Origin: Uranotaenia lowii
Lineage: Eukaryota > Arthropoda > Insecta > Diptera > Culicidae
Assembly: GCF_029784155.1 (NCBI RefSeq)
Contig: NC_073691.1
Coordinates: 66,718,839-66,782,838 of the forward strand
Length of the DNA: 64,000 nucleotides
Direction: 5' to 3'
This document shows, piece by piece, positions 1 through 12,069 of the stretch; position 1 is the stretch's first letter, and each line of letters opens with the position of its first letter. The position numbers were made by a program, and so were the translations under genes. Below the pieces are notes generated by a model. It worked only from the letters and a program-made list of their open reading frames with translations. It did no database searches and was not told where the DNA came from.

Positions 1-741
1 TTCCAGTACAATTCATCGATTGATTCATAAAAGTTTTAAGAATGTACTTACAGCACGGGAGCACTACGCCATTGTGGTGAACCAAACCTTTTCTTTTCAT
101 TTTCACGACACATTACTTTTTCACTCGCTACACTTAAACCGCACTTAAGCAAGCTTCTTCACTGAAAGTAGCCAACAGAATGACCTTTTCGTCGTTCATA
201 ACGGTTCGATTCCATCCAACACTTTCACACGCACACGCATTGATTCTGATCTGATTCACCAATACACTTCATTGACGATTGATGTTCATTCAAAGTATAT
301 CCGTTTAGCAGCCTTTTACGCCCCGCTGCTAAATGGCGTGCAGTGTTATCAGTACAATTTATTGGTTTTATTTTATACTGAAACTTTTAATTATTATTTT
401 TTTTACTTTCATTTTATTAAAATGAATGAAACAGGTTCAATTATTTCAATTCATCCATTTTATTCATTTCTTTATCTCCATCTACCACAGTAAGCACACA
501 CACACGAACGCACAACAAGTTGGAAGGGATCTTAAAGGGAAAGAATCATTTCCAGGAGTACCAAGTCTACCTAGCTCTGAATCTTATTCAAAATCTTAGA
601 AATATTTTTTCCTGATGTGTCTGAAGTGTTTATCAGAAGTTTGTATCCATTGTCCATGAGCTGCAAACATGTTAAAGACACGAAGGAACTTAAAGATTTA
701 CAAATTTTTAGTCAACAAGAATCAAAAGTCTCAAAAACCTC
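1..741. other. No gene seen; AT-rich intergenic
   Basis: I see only short open frames with low-complexity composition here, no splice-flanked exon and no recognisable transposon protein. The first 270 bases are less AT-rich than the rest and could be a host 5' region, but nothing proves it. Confidence 0.5.
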
Positions 742-742
742 A

Positions 743-777
743 GATAATCCAATTGAGATTAACTCAATTGGATTATC
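743..777. repeat. Perfect 15-bp hairpin
   Basis: GATAATCCAATTGAG (743-757) is followed by a 5-base loop ATTAA and its exact reverse complement (763-777). It could be a small palindromic relic; no terminator or RNA-gene context is visible. Confidence 0.8.
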
Positions 778-841
778 CAAGTTTTTTTGTTCTTGTCGAC
801 TTAAAATTTGCCAAGCCAAACATTTGAAGGTTTATTGATAA

Positions 842-2060
842 CAGGTACTCCATCTAAACATTATTATGACCAGTTTTGGTTTATTAATCATTAATTTCTA
901 AGTTTACTGAGTTAATTACCCCTGAATTGAGTTGTGTTAGAAAGATTTTCGATCGAACGAAATGTTTAAAAAAACACACAATTTAAATGATCATATCGCA
1001 CTTAACCCCGGCCATAAGATTCTGCACAATCTGTGAACCAACGGTTTTTTGCATGTAAACTCCTACTTTCTTCAGCTTCTCGACTGTCTTTACTATTTAA
1101 GGTCGTTTAAGAAGGTGCTGTTTCATAATCGCCCAGTACTTCTCGATGGGGTGGAGCTCCGGAGTGTTGAACATTTTTGGCCCGAAATTGACCTTATTGT
1201 TGGCATACCACTTTAGCACATCCTTGGAGTAGTAGCATGATGCCAATCCGGCCAGAAGATTTTTGGGACGTTGTGGGCCTTCAGGAGAGGAAGCAGCCAC
1301 TTTTGGAGGCACTCTTTCATGTACATTTGTACACCTGTTCGTTAATCGTGTCCTGGATTACGAAAGGTGCACTCCGCTTCCCGCACGTGCAGATGGCTTG
1401 CCAAACCAGAAATATCTTCGCAAATTTGGACATCTTCTGAGTGCAGTCATGCTCCGGAACGCTGAACTTATCCTTGACCGTGAAGAACAGGTTACCGGGG
1501 ATCTGTTTGAAGTCGGCCTTCACATATGTTTCGTCGTCCATGAACTTTCGTCAGCATGTTGAGGTACAACTTCCTGACACGGGTTTTGGTGGACTTGTTC
1601 TGCTTCTCGTCATGACTAGGGGTCTTTTGGACCTTGAACGCTCGAAGCTCTGCCTTAGTTTTGGCATTCTGAACAAAAGATCGGCTTAGGTGCAGCTTCT
1701 TAGCCACGGAGGCGTTCGGGTTTTGGTTGAAGGCCCCAACTAAGCGGTTTTGATTTTTGGTGTTGTACGGAATTCTTTTTCCTTCACTTCTGGGCTTCTG
1801 ATCGGTGGTCAATCGTTCCTCAAACTGCTGAATCACTTGCGACACCGTATAATTTGCGATTCCCAACTTTTTAACAATGGAACGATGCAAGCTGTTGTTT
1901 CGACTCTATTTCCGCGAGTTTTGATCACAGGACTTTAAAACATGCAGAATGTAAACAATGCACTATGAACTAAATCTACTCCAATTTTCATTAAATTCTG
2001 CCCAACGGTTAACAAGTCAGAGCAATTTCATTTTGTGGCAATTTCATCATGGACACCCTG
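842..2060 (-). mobile_element. DD37E Tc1/mariner relic, copy A
   Basis: A degenerate element of about 1.2 kb, a normal size for the DD37E lineage. The right end reads, on the minus strand, CAGGGTGTCCATGATGAAAT. The left end begins CAGGTACTCCAT at 842, a weaker match to the same terminus. The body encodes a broken transposase on the minus strand. No clean TA target duplication is visible, so both limits are approximate, and the left one especially. The right end abuts the 2059-2295 repeat directly. Confidence 0.6.
983..1930 (-). pseudogene. DD37E transposase pseudogene A
   Basis: Transposase of the Tc1/mariner DD37E lineage, which cuts and pastes its own element in the nucleus. In order on the minus strand: an N-terminal helix-turn-helix region with VKKLGIANYTVSQVIQQFEE (about 1880-1820) and a second one near 1700-1640. 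The first catalytic block MDDETYVKADFKQIPG is at about 1540-1490. The second block DLASCYYSKDVLKWY is near 1235-1195, with the Asp position altered in context (LAGLAS instead of WPDLAS). The third, PELHPIEKYWAIMKQHLLKRP, is near 1160-1100. The tail continues through a stop (QIVQNLMAGVK) to about 983. At least two frameshifts and one in-frame stop break it, so it cannot make transposase. The same three blocks occur at 15.4-16.3 kb and 39.2-40.2 kb. Confidence 0.9.
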
Positions 2061-2295
2061 TTCTGGAACGAGTTGAACCACCCTAAGCTTCAAAAAGGAC
2101 CCAATAAAAGCATCGCCATGCTCTGGCTTTAACGGCAATTATGCGCGCCAAAAACATCGGGTATCATCGGGGCCGAAGATGATCCTATCAGGGTCGAGCC
2201 AAAGTTGGTCCTTGGTTCGACCTCTTTTCCCGACCAGCAATCATCAGAGTAAGACACAGAGTAAGCGGTCCTTGGGACCATGTCAGAGGCCTAAG
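2059..2295. repeat. 237-bp direct repeat, copy 1
   Basis: About 97% identical to 3414-3651 in the same orientation, with roughly six differences (for example GCGCGCC versus GTGCGCC). It contains GATGATCCTATCAGGGTCGA, which resembles the stem-loop at 19.92 kb. Its left edge coincides with the end of the DD37E relic. Confidence 0.85.
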
Positions 2296-3413
2296 AATTC
2301 AGAATGTTGCATTCATTTGATTTAATTGAGATTTAGAAAGATTGGGATTTAGAATTTTGAGGTTATTATCGCTTTGCAGTTTACGAGGCTTATTGTTTTT
2401 CTACAGGGTCAGCTATTTGTATTTTACTAGCTATTGGCATTGGTGTCAAAGTAGCTCGTGTGAGGATTGTGGTAACAATTGGTTTGTTATTTTGAATGTC
2501 GATGGGTTCAGTCGAGACGTATTGAGAACGTCAATTTGGAGATCTTGTGGCAATTGAAGTCACAAAGTGTGTCATGTCGGGAATGCCTGATCATAGGGAT
2601 CAGAGGCCCATCCTAGGCACCGTCATATAGAAGGTCGAGTGGAGTCTAGGACAAGCATGTACGCGTATACGCCTCACACGAAGTATATTTAGCCTGAGAA
2701 ATTATCTAGTTCGAGATGCGGAAGCGTTTGAATTCGATAAAATGCAACATTCAGAATGGAGTCTATAAAATGATTGAATTGAGTTGGTAAGCCATTGATT
2801 AATTATGATTTGAGTTTGGATTTGTGCGAGAGAGTCTACAAATAAAATTTGGTTTAAATGTCAGCACCTACATGTTGAAGAGCCTGGGAACTATTGTGTT
2901 CAGCTCATTTTCGAAGTTTTAGTAAAGAAGAATGTGAAAAATCAGCAGCAATTTGAGTATGCTTTGAGTCAGTATGGGAACTAGAATGTTTTGCTCAACC
3001 GTTGGATGGTGTAAAAGGACTTCAAGTCAGCACTGAGTCAGCATTGGACCGCTGATCGTGGTCATGGGAATCAGATCAGTGCTCACGTTCAAAGGTCAAG
3101 TATGCTTAAACAAATAGTTAAAAATTGAAAGTGATACTTCCTTTTTCACGCACCCAGAACCAGAGCTATTAGACGAAGTCGGGCAACGAGAGTGGTTGAC
3201 AAGCGGTTGGCATCCAAACAACAAGGTCAAGAAAACGTCACGTGTCAACAAAGGGCGCCAGATCTGGTGTGATGAACGGCGGGCGGAGGTTCTACACTCT
3301 GCAACATCCGACGTACGGCAGACAACTACAGCGCAGTCACGGCGGGCGGCGCAAATCGATGGGAATCAGGTTTCGAAATTCGTACGTCCCGTCGTATTTC
3401 AAAGCGGGCGGAA
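2296..3413. other. Spacer between the two direct repeats
   Basis: The spacer is 1.1 kb with no recognisable protein. GAATGTTGCATT near 2300 is inverted near 2745. Two overlapping open frames (3196-3441 and 3242-3538, plus strand) run into copy 2 with Arg-rich, unfamiliar translations. They may be remains of a retroelement, but no reverse transcriptase, integrase or gag motif is visible. Confidence 0.4.
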
Positions 3414-3651
3414 TGTTCTGGAACGAGTTGAACCACCCTAAGCTTCAAAAAGGACCCAGTAAAAGCATCGCCATGCTGCTGGCTTTAACGGCAATTATGT
3501 GCGCCAAAAACATCGGGTATCATTGGGGCCGAAGATGATCCTATCAGGGTCGAGCCAAAGTTGGTCCTTGGTTCGACCTCTTTTCCCGACCAGCAATCAT
3601 CAGAGTAAGACACAGAGTAAGTGGTCCTTGGGACCATGTCAGAGGCCTAAG
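3414..3651. repeat. 237-bp direct repeat, copy 2
   Basis: Matches 2059-2295. Homology ends on both sides at CCTAAG. Upstream the two copies differ because copy 1 is cut off by the DD37E element, so the true repeat may be longer than seen. Confidence 0.85.
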
Positions 3652-4295
3652 TGGCCATAGTTTGTGTGGTTAAGCAATTGAAAATTAGTTCTAAGTCGTA
3701 ATGTCGCAAAATACAGTCCACTAAGTCAGTTATTGTTTTGGAATGAGTGTGTTTAATTCCTACGAGAAATATCTGAGGCTATCGCTGAATCCGTCAGGGG
3801 AGATTCTGAACACACCCTTTAACCATCAAATCATTATTTAATATTCAGTCTAGCCACATCAACCTCTGCTGAGGGTTCACAAAGCGTTGGACCGGGGATG
3901 TAGGTTAAAATAAATGTTTAATCTAATGCTCACTAGCACGGTTTGCATGCCGGCTAGTATATGCCGTCGTACTGTTTTAAATCCAATGTGGCTAATAATT
4001 TGTTCCATATTTTTTTCTCGAGAGGTTATCAGTTACGCATTTTGTTGCAACAGCTGGCTCGCGTAGTCGGTCTCGCGCTTGAGTGACAGCTGATTTATTG
4101 TTCCAGTTTTCAATCTTCCAAAAATATTGTTTACCTTTCTGAAACAAATAAGTTTTGAAACGGTTAACCTACCAGCTGAAATGAAGAGTTCAGTGAAATA
4201 TTGTGTTGAAGAAAAATGTATAACTTGTGTAGACTACATTTGTTAAGAAATTTGACCAAAAACAAACTTAAGTTAAATGGCTCAAAAGTATTCAG
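3652..4295. other. No gene seen
   Basis: Unique-looking AT-rich sequence with no open frame of note, no splice-flanked exon and no repeat that I can match inside the window. Confidence 0.5.
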
Positions 4296-4600
4296 CCCGA
4301 GCAGACTTTGATGCCCAAATGGAAAGCAAAGTTAGACCAAAATAAGGCGTCAACAGCAAATTGAGAGCATCATTTGCTCTTAGCTTTTTTACGATAGCAA
4401 AACTAGGCATCGTTAAGCTTTCAATAGAATTTATTTGATAGCAAGCAAAGACCAAATTTAGCTTTCAACAGCAAGTCGTTAGCATAATTTGGTATAGCAT
4501 ATTGAATAGTAAACTAGGTATAATTTTTTTCAAAAATCATACTATCCTGAGATCAATATGATGGCATTGTTAGTCGAGTTTACCCGATAGCAAAATCAGG
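4296..4600 (+). mobile_element. CCCGAGCAGAC-ended element, type B
   Basis: Starts with CCCGAGCAGACTTTGATGCC and carries iterated words such as GATAGCAAAACTAGGCAT and CAACAGCAA. The same sequence lies in reverse orientation at about 11735-12069, ending CTGCTCGGG. It encodes no protein, so it is probably a non-autonomous inverted-terminal element. The right end is not clear. Confidence 0.65.
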
Positions 4601-6190
4601 TATCACTTTGGTTTCATATTTTTTCAGAGTAATAAAGTGATATGAAAAATGAATAATTTCGGAGCCTTGCAAATGTCTTGCATATTTCTCGCGGTAAAAA
4701 CCTGAAACAAGCAGTTAGAAAAATGTGTTCGAAATTTCGAAAGGCCTAATAAAAATATATTCGAAAAAAAAATCAAGCATATTCGATACAAAGCTCTACT
4801 GGTTATCAAGAGTTGCTACATTTTATAAGTGAATTCCCCATATCTGGGAATTTGGTTGTTAACCGTTTAGTGTCAAAAATTCACAGTTGACAATAGGCAG
4901 GGCTGGGAAACAGAAAAAAACGCTCAAATGTCAAATTGGTCTGATTAACTCACCGACCAGTGAGCAGGTACTTGATTTTTTTTTCTCTAGAATGATCATT
5001 ATCAAAACTTTTTTTTAAGTCTTTAAGAATGTTTTGCATTAAACATGATTACAAATTTAATTAAAATGAGCATGTTTTATCAAGAAAAAAACTTTTGTTG
5101 ATTTCGTTTGATTCCAGCACGAGTTTTTATCTTAAACAATTACAACTCTTTTCAAAATGTGCTCAATGTTTGTCTACGATGTTCTGTTTAGACACAATTT
5201 ACAAACTTATAATGTTCAACAAAGATGAAGCGATTAAGTTGTCAAAAAATTTCAGATTCTAGGTATCATTGAAGTTTCATAATTTTTTATTTGATAGCAC
5301 GTTGAAACCAAATTTAGATGTCAACAGCAGACTGCAAGAATGTAGAATTTAATTTGAAAGCTAAACAAGGCAACATTGAGGTAAAAAATTCTTTTCATGA
5401 AATCCTCAAATCCTTAATTTTTGGAAAAAATACAAATATGCAAATATTCAAAAAAAATTAATTAGCACCAGTAAAATCAAATAAACGCTTCAGAAAAAAA
5501 AGAGAATTCTATCTCAGTTTTTTAACAGCGTGTTAAATATTTTACGCACGGTTTTTCAGTACACGTACCCGCTTTCAAGCACTAAATTAAGTATAAATTG
5601 ATCAAAATGGTAGATCAGCGAAAGCTTTTAACTTTGAGTTCGGTGATAGTGTTGGCTGGCTATAAAAAGTTGCGACGTTTCGGTTGGATACCGTTCCGGT
5701 TCTAAAAGCGCTTTGTGCAATGCGCTCGAAAACTTATTTGAGTTTTCATTTCCAGAAATGGAACTAAAAAAATAAAAAATGAACGAACTCCGTTTTTATC
5801 TCTAGTCACAAGAGAAATACTATCAGCTCAATTTCTAGTTCGTATGTCGAACTCTGTTAAACTCAGAAAAAAATTAACTTGGATTTTGATTCCCAACTCT
5901 GAGTATGAAATCGTGAGCGTGTAAAAGAAGAGTGTAAGAAAACAAATGTAAACAAACATTGTTTTTCAAATGTTCATTGTTTTTGCGGTCCGGATACGGC
6001 AAAATCCTTTCAATCGATTTTGGACGACTAGAATGACGGTAAGTACGGAAACAGGCTCAATATCCAATGGTGACCGGAACTTTTAGCTAATTTTGTTTTG
6101 AAAGTGAAGCAGCGATAATGAGTGAATGTTTTTTTTGCCAGATTTCTGCAGCTGGCGGTCTTTTTCTGGGAATGTCAAATGAACAGCAGA
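4601..6190. other. AT-rich; degenerate repeat near 5250-5400
   Basis: No gene seen. Around 5250-5400 phrases such as TTGATAGCACGTTGAAACCAAATTTAG and CAACAGCAG resemble the element at 4296, so an older fragment of that family may be present. Around 5990-6050 the sequence is less AT-rich and runs up to the RpS7 pseudogene, perhaps as its old leader. Confidence 0.45.
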
Positions 6191-6194
6191 AATT

Positions 6195-6590
6195 GACTAC
6201 GATGGGGCCCATCCTGGAGCTGGACAAGATGTAAGACACGACCCAACAGCTGCGGAATCTCTACTTCGACCGTGCCTGTGAAGTTAATTCCTTCCAAAGA
6301 GCGCCATCATCATTTATGTGCCGGTACTAAAGCAGAATGCCTTCCAGAAAAGCCGTGCGTTAGTTGCAGAAGAAGTTCTTCGGCAAGCACTTCGTTTTCA
6401 TCGGCAAACGACTCATTCTGCCTTAGCTAAAGCGTGTCCGTCGTAGCCCCAACAACCAGAAGCGCCTTCTATCCTGCACCTACAAGGTCGTCTACTGTGC
6501 CATCCTGAAGCATCCCAACTGGCGAAGATTCAATTGGAAATAATCCTCAAGGGTATTAGGTATGCCTAGGCGAATCACTATGGACTTGCA
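6195..6590 (+). pseudogene. RpS7: Ribosomal protein S7 pseudogene
   Basis: RpS7 is a component of the cytosolic small ribosomal subunit. Fragments in several frames follow the order of the animal protein. ILELDKM at about 6210 is near the N-terminal helix. LRNLYFDRACEVN lies at about 6250, then a region readable as AIIIYVPV at about 6305. KFFGKHFVFIGKRLILP lies at about 6375-6425, and NNQKRLLSCTYKVVYCAIL at about 6450-6510. Several stops and at least two frameshifts intervene and the last third of the protein is missing or unreadable. The visible part lacks introns, which suggests a retroposed copy, although no poly(A) tract or target duplication was found. Confidence 0.8.
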
Positions 6591-6869
6591 GTAAGTCTTA
6601 TACCTATTTATATTTAATCATTTTCAGCAGGCTAAAAGTCCAATTATCCTGGTATATTCTGTACTGGATATAAAATGTAGAAAAACTTCGAAAGCTGGTA
6701 AAACTTTCATAGCATTGTTTTTGAGGGCCATTCGATGTTTTTTTTCAGAAATTCTAGACAAAAAAATATTGGATAATTTTTTGTACGGGATTTTCATCCT
6801 CGGGGATGATTCATCCCTAAAAGAATTAACAATGTTATCATCAAGCATAAAACTATTTTGAACGAACTG

Positions 6870-7765
6870 TACACACTACAATGTTGTATTTTGGCATTTG
6901 CAATTTAATTTTATACAAATCGTACACAACTTTTGGCGATAACAATCGCCTTCACTTATGCAATCATGAGTAGTGCCGATATTCATAATACATGGCTAAC
7001 AACATTGTGATCATATTATACAAAAATTTGCAATTTTGTTTAAACAAAAAATGATTGTTGATGAAAAGAACACGTTCTTAATTTGTGTGTTACCTAACCA
7101 AAAGCATTTTAAATTTGTCCTTAAGTAGGAACATACATGTAGTCACAAAATTGATCGTATCCCAGGCGCATTCATGCAGATCTCCAAACCATGCACTGTC
7201 AGAACTTTTCACTGCAATAACATTTTTTCTTCAAACTTTAATTAAGAGTAACTAACTCACTATTATCTAATGAGATTCACAAAAAAAATAGAAGTGCTGT
7301 ATCTTAAGTCTCAAACATTCTAGAAACGCCAAATCTCGTCAGATAAAGTGAGATAGTTGCTTTAACTACAATAAAAAGTTTGATGAAAAAATATTTTTGT
7401 AGTAAAAAGTTCTGGAGGTGCAGGTATATATACGCGAGTGTGCCTGAGGACGATCAATTTTGTGACTTTATGTTCCTACTTTAAGCGCATTTGGTTAGGT
7501 AACACCCGAATCAAGAGTGATTTGTTGTATAAACAAAGGCGCTTATTTTCATGTCATATGAATATGGTCATGTGTTATGAATACCGCTACCACTTATGAT
7601 TGCATAAGTAAAGGCGATTTTCATTACCCAAATATTAACATGGTAGTTGCATTACTGTTCATAGTGAAAATTGACTTCAGGTATGTAATGAATAATAAAG
7701 GCGATATTCATAATATGGATCCCGATCAGATTTGAATTGCAAATCCGTGTGAACTTTTATAATAT
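6870..7765. repeat. Foldback element, ~0.9 kb
   Basis: Imperfect long inverted repeat. ATCGCCTTCACTTATGCAAT (about 6946) is matched by the reverse complement of 7590-7620. CCTAACCAAAAGCATTTTAA through CACAAAATTGATCG (about 7092-7160) is matched by the reverse complement of about 7455-7505. The outer limits are approximate and no clear target duplication is seen. Confidence 0.7.
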
Positions 7766-7794
7766 AATAGGTTTAAAAATTATTCGAACAATTT

Positions 7795-7960
7795 ATTCAA
7801 AATTTTAGCTAAATTGGCTATCACGCCTAAGGGTGAAATTTTTTCTCATCTTGCTGGACATGAAGTGGTACACAGCAAAAATGAAAGTAAAATTTTCGCG
7901 CATGATTAACTACGTTATGCTATGCCAAATAATGCTTAAAGAAAAATTTATTTTCACCTA
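7795..7960 (+). repeat. Old copy of the 8033 element
   Basis: GGCTATCACGCCTAAGGGTG followed by GACATGAAGTGGTACACAGC resembles positions 8070-8140 at lower identity, so this is probably an older copy of the family. Confidence 0.55.
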
Positions 7961-8032
7961 TTTTTCGAAAGATATGAGAGCATAAAGATGTCAAATTTTG
8001 CTATTATTGAAAAATATGTGATGGCTTATATT

Positions 8033-8419
8033 CCCGAGCAGACTTTTATGGCAAAATTATAGCAAATTTTGCTATCACGTCTTGAGGGCCAAATTTGCTC
8101 TCATTTTGCTTGACATAAGGTGGTACACAGCAAAAATGAGAGCAAAGATTTCCATACTTGGTTAGCAAAGTGATACCAAATTTTGCTAAAACTGAGACCC
8201 TAACTACACCTCGTTTTCCGAGAGCTTGGAGAGCACAAATATGCCAATATAAGGCATCAAATATTTATCAATGATAGCAAAATTTGACATCATAATGCTC
8301 TCAAATCTTTCGAAAAATAAGGTGTAGTCAACGTCTAAATCAAATTATGTTGATCAAATTAGGCTCTCAGGGCGTGATAGAAGAATTTGCTATAATTTTA
8401 TCGAAAGAGTATGCTCGGG
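8033..8419. mobile_element. CCCGAGCAGAC-ended MITE, type A
   Basis: A 387-bp element with long terminal inverted repeats: it starts CCCGAGCAGACTTTTATGGC and ends with the near-complement ...GAAAGAGTATGCTCGGG. Words such as CAAATTTTGCTATCA and their complements recur throughout. No protein is encoded. No target duplication could be defined. Confidence 0.85.
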
Positions 8420-9425
8420 TGAATATCGCCTTCAGTTAGGCAACAATTAGTGAAAGGGATATTCTTTATGGCAATGCTTTCATGCCGCCTATGATTGCGC
8501 CTTAATGTATGCGATTCAGCGAATTTGCTCCAAACATAAAATGAGCCCAACGTTTTGATGATGACTTATCAGATGACACTTTTTTTTAATTTAAATTAGT
8601 TTTAGGGTGCCGCACAAAATAATTTGATAACTGTTAATCACAAAATCTCGCAAAATTAAAGCTCTCAGTTTCATTGGGGTACATATGTCAAAATAATCAA
8701 TTTTTTTGATAAGTTTACAGAAATCCTCAATACCTCAATATAAATCTAATTTAAAACTTAGGTCTTTTGAACATATTTTTATTGCATTTTGGATTGAATT
8801 AAAACTGCACGAAATCGATTGATATTCATATAAAAAATCGACCAGTCTGATAAATTCTACGCGCATTTTTTTGAAACTATTTTAGTCAAATGATTTGAGC
8901 ATTGCATTCCTCTGATCCTAAACGCTTCAATTGAACTCTCTGATAGTGAAATGCTATCCATTGGATAAATTAATACTCTGAAACCCATATGAATTATGCA
9001 CAGGTGTGGACAAAACTACATGAATCATATAAAAGAAAAAATCATTAGTTTTATTGCTACGCTACTTTTAAGTTTAACGGCGTTTACACGCCATTTAACA
9101 ACGACATATTACGATCCATGCGATTTCCAAAATAGAAATAAAAGTATTCTGTTATTTGGTTCTTATTTGGACATTTTGGCTTTGAACACAAGACACGATG
9201 GTGCCATGTTTCGTCATACTAAGATATTCATCTGCACCTAAACATAAACCACATAGATATCGGACGATTTGCAGCTATCTAAACTGTACATCTTCTTTTT
9301 TGTAGTAGCTTTTTCATAGCAAGAATTTGAATCTCCTAGCTAATAAAATTCACTTCAATGATTTCCACTAACGTGTAATCGAAAGTCGATTTATATCTTA
9401 CCTTATCTTATTAAAATAAAAGATC
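8420..9425. other. No gene seen
   Basis: AT-rich. Near 8422-8460 a phrase (AATATCGCCTTCAGTTAGGC) resembles the 6.9-7.7 kb foldback arms, so a fragment of that element may lie here. The open frame at 8996-9241 has no recognisable features. Confidence 0.45.
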
Positions 9426-9429
9426 TCCG

Positions 9430-10352
9430 CTATTGACAGGGCCAGCGTCTTCGAATGATTCTAGTCATGGTTCTCGTCGGCAGTTTTTCACCGCAGTTGA
9501 TGCCGGACCGGAAAGCTAACGCTTCTGTTGTCATCTGAGGAGGAGATTCCATTTCCTCCGGAAGCTGAACTGACAAAAACGTCTCGCTGAAACTACTTCG
9601 CCCCGCAAGACCAAGTGTCGATACGCCGTCGAACTTGGCCAAAAATGATCGTCAATCTGCCGGTCCTGGTGAAGGACGATGCCATGCGACTGTACGGCCA
9701 CAGTCAAAATGGGTCCGGGACGAGAAAGTAGGAAGAAGTTTCGACGAACGCTTCCGTATTAAGGGTTAGTTTTTCATTAAACTACACCGCACCTCGAAAA
9801 ATGCTGATTATTTGTGCTAAAATCACTGGAAAAAAAAATGATAATTGTTTTCTATAATTGAACTTTATCAATAGTTACCTGAACATGGCTTCAAAACTCG
9901 GTCTGTTACTGGGGATCGGTCGTTTGCGGCATGTGGTTTAACCTAGTCAAACATCTCTAGTGGCAAGTTTTCACCTCGTGATGGATGTGGAGAGACGGAT
10001 ACATTGAATCCGGGATGGCAATGAAGAAGGACATCTCTGAGCTGTATTTTTAAACGGATACACTAGAATTAAAATGTCTGCTTCACCATCGATATATGTA
10101 GATCTGTACATATTGTGCAATATTTTGTACTGTTTCAATGCTTACCTGCGAAGCACAGGCTGCAGTATTCTGAGGTCCTGGAGCGGCCACAGATTTCTCG
10201 GTAAGGCCACCTGGATTACACATTTTTCCGGCTGGTTTTTGGAGGACAAAGGCTTACGCGACACTTTCCCGACAGAATTTCACGTGGATCGGATAACGGA
10301 ACGTACAGGCGATCACTGGCTGAAAAAAACATTTATTTTGTTTTTGTTTTGA
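9430..10352. other. Less AT-rich block, unrecognised coding-like relic
   Basis: This block is visibly richer in G and C than its surroundings and has protein-like stretches in several frames, for example PGREVGRSFDERFRIK on the plus strand near 9710-9765, followed by a possible GTTAGT donor. A 92-codon frame at 10074-10352 (plus) and a 70-codon frame at 9430-9642 (minus) are open. I do not recognise any of them. A decayed host gene or retrocopy is possible. Confidence 0.3.
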
Positions 10353-11734
10353 TTTGCTTTTTATGCGCGCGCTGCGCGTGAACACTGTGTTAAATCGTAT
10401 AGTTGTTCTTGGAAATATATAAACATACATATTTAGCCTTATAAATATTATACATACGACATTTGATTTCTAGTAACAACTTGCAATAAATCTAAGGCCA
10501 AATTATTTTGGGTAAAATAAATTAATGAATTAATTTAAATGAATTCCACAGTTCCTATTCTTGAACGCTTATTTTAAAAATTTTCATTTCTCATGCTTTT
10601 CACTTTTCTGTGCATGTTTCATCTTTTAACTTGAACTGAATCTCTTGATCACCTTTCAAAAAAAAAATTAATAAAAAAATATTATTATTATTTAATTTTG
10701 GACATTTTACCAACTTTTTGGCATTTGTGTCCGCTTAATTTTGTTACGTTTTGTTTTTTTGTTTATCTTTAACTTGAATTACATTTGAACTGAGTTGAAT
10801 TGATTATTTCCAGTGTAACTTGAAATTCTTTGAAGATTATTTCGAAAAACTTCATAGCAAATTAAACATCCGTTAATTATTTTTTCGTTTTTAATTTTTT
10901 TACTTTGATAACTTAAAATATTTGTGTATTTATAGTATAAATTTTATACTTTAATTCTCAAATAACACCGGTTAAAAGTAAAACTCTGGAAGTAATATAA
11001 ACCATTTTATATTTTGTATGTGTTAGTTAGTAACATTTAATTTAAATGTATTCTTTAAAACATAAAATATTTTAACTTTGTGAGACGAAACGAAAAAATT
11101 ATCTTTTGTAGATTTTCATTTTATTGTATGAATATTTCTTAAATTCAAGAATTTTGAATATCTTATCTTTGATAGAAGCGCCACGCAAAGAAACACAGTG
11201 GAGAATATTCACTAGAAATGTAGCATCTTGTCTGCTCCTAAAATACAAAGTGTTTTCAAGCAACTTTGATTGAAATCCTAAATTATGAGTATAAAAAAAA
11301 ACAACCTTTTTTGTCTATCGTACAACCGGTCAGACATTCAGTGTTCTATAAAAGAATTTATTAGATATTTTCTTCATTTGAGATTTCGATTTTGTTTGGA
11401 AGGTCGAAATAAAATTGAAAACTTCAAATACATTTTAGTAAGGAGAAGAGAGTTTTATTTTCAGCTTTGCTTATCTTGTACTGATCTGTCAGCCAATCTT
11501 CTAAGTATTTTTCGTCATTTTTTCCTATATACATTTTTTTTACTCTCAGTTTTGAACACATCAAATAATTCGTATCAAGTTACTAATTTGATATCAAGTT
11601 TTTTATAACTAAGGAAAAAAGATAAAATCAACTAGGTGTATAAGCCCTTAGTTGTTGTTAATGTATCTTCGCTGAAAATTTTTGCCTCTGTTTCGCGATT
11701 ACCTAAAGCCTAAAGTCGTTCAAAAATGAAAGCC
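10353..11734. other. Very AT-rich, no gene seen
   Basis: Long A and T runs. The 107-codon open frame at 11285-11608 is Phe/Leu/Ser-rich, as expected from translated T-rich DNA, and I do not regard it as a gene. Confidence 0.55.
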
Positions 11735-12069
11735 TAGTGATGCCTGGTTTTGCTATCATTCACATATTACTCAAATTTATTTTGGTACAATTTTTAACTC
11801 AGTAATCATTTTTTACATCAATAAAAGGAAACCTCAATAAATCCTAGTTTTGCTATCAAATTAAATTCTACATCAAATTTAGCTTCCTGTTTGCTATTGA
11901 TACCTAAATTTGGTCTCAGCTTGCAGTCAAGTGAAAATATATGACACCTTAATTATGCCTAGTTTTGCTATCGTAAAAAGTTGAGCAGCAAAAGATGCTA
12001 GCAGTTTGCTGTTGACACCTTAGTTTGGTATCAGTTTGCGATCAATTTGGGCATCAAAATCTGCTCGGG
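11735..12069 (-). mobile_element. CCCGAGCAGAC-ended element, type B, inverted
   Basis: Reverse-orientation relative of the 4296 element: it ends GGGCATCAAAATCTGCTCGGG at 12069 and contains TGCCTAGTTTTGCTATC and TTGCTGTTGACACCTTA, complements of words at 4310-4500. The left end is approximate. Confidence 0.7.

Noticed and set aside
1097..1689. Several plus-strand frames over the first DD37E relic
   Set aside because: Antisense shadows of the minus-strand transposase remains.
2059..3651. LTR retrotransposon
   Set aside because: Direct repeats are present, but no TG..CA ends, primer-binding site, gag, protease, reverse transcriptase or integrase could be seen.
11285..11608. 107-codon frame as a membrane protein gene
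   Set aside because: Phe/Leu-rich because the DNA is T-rich; no start context, exon structure or family.
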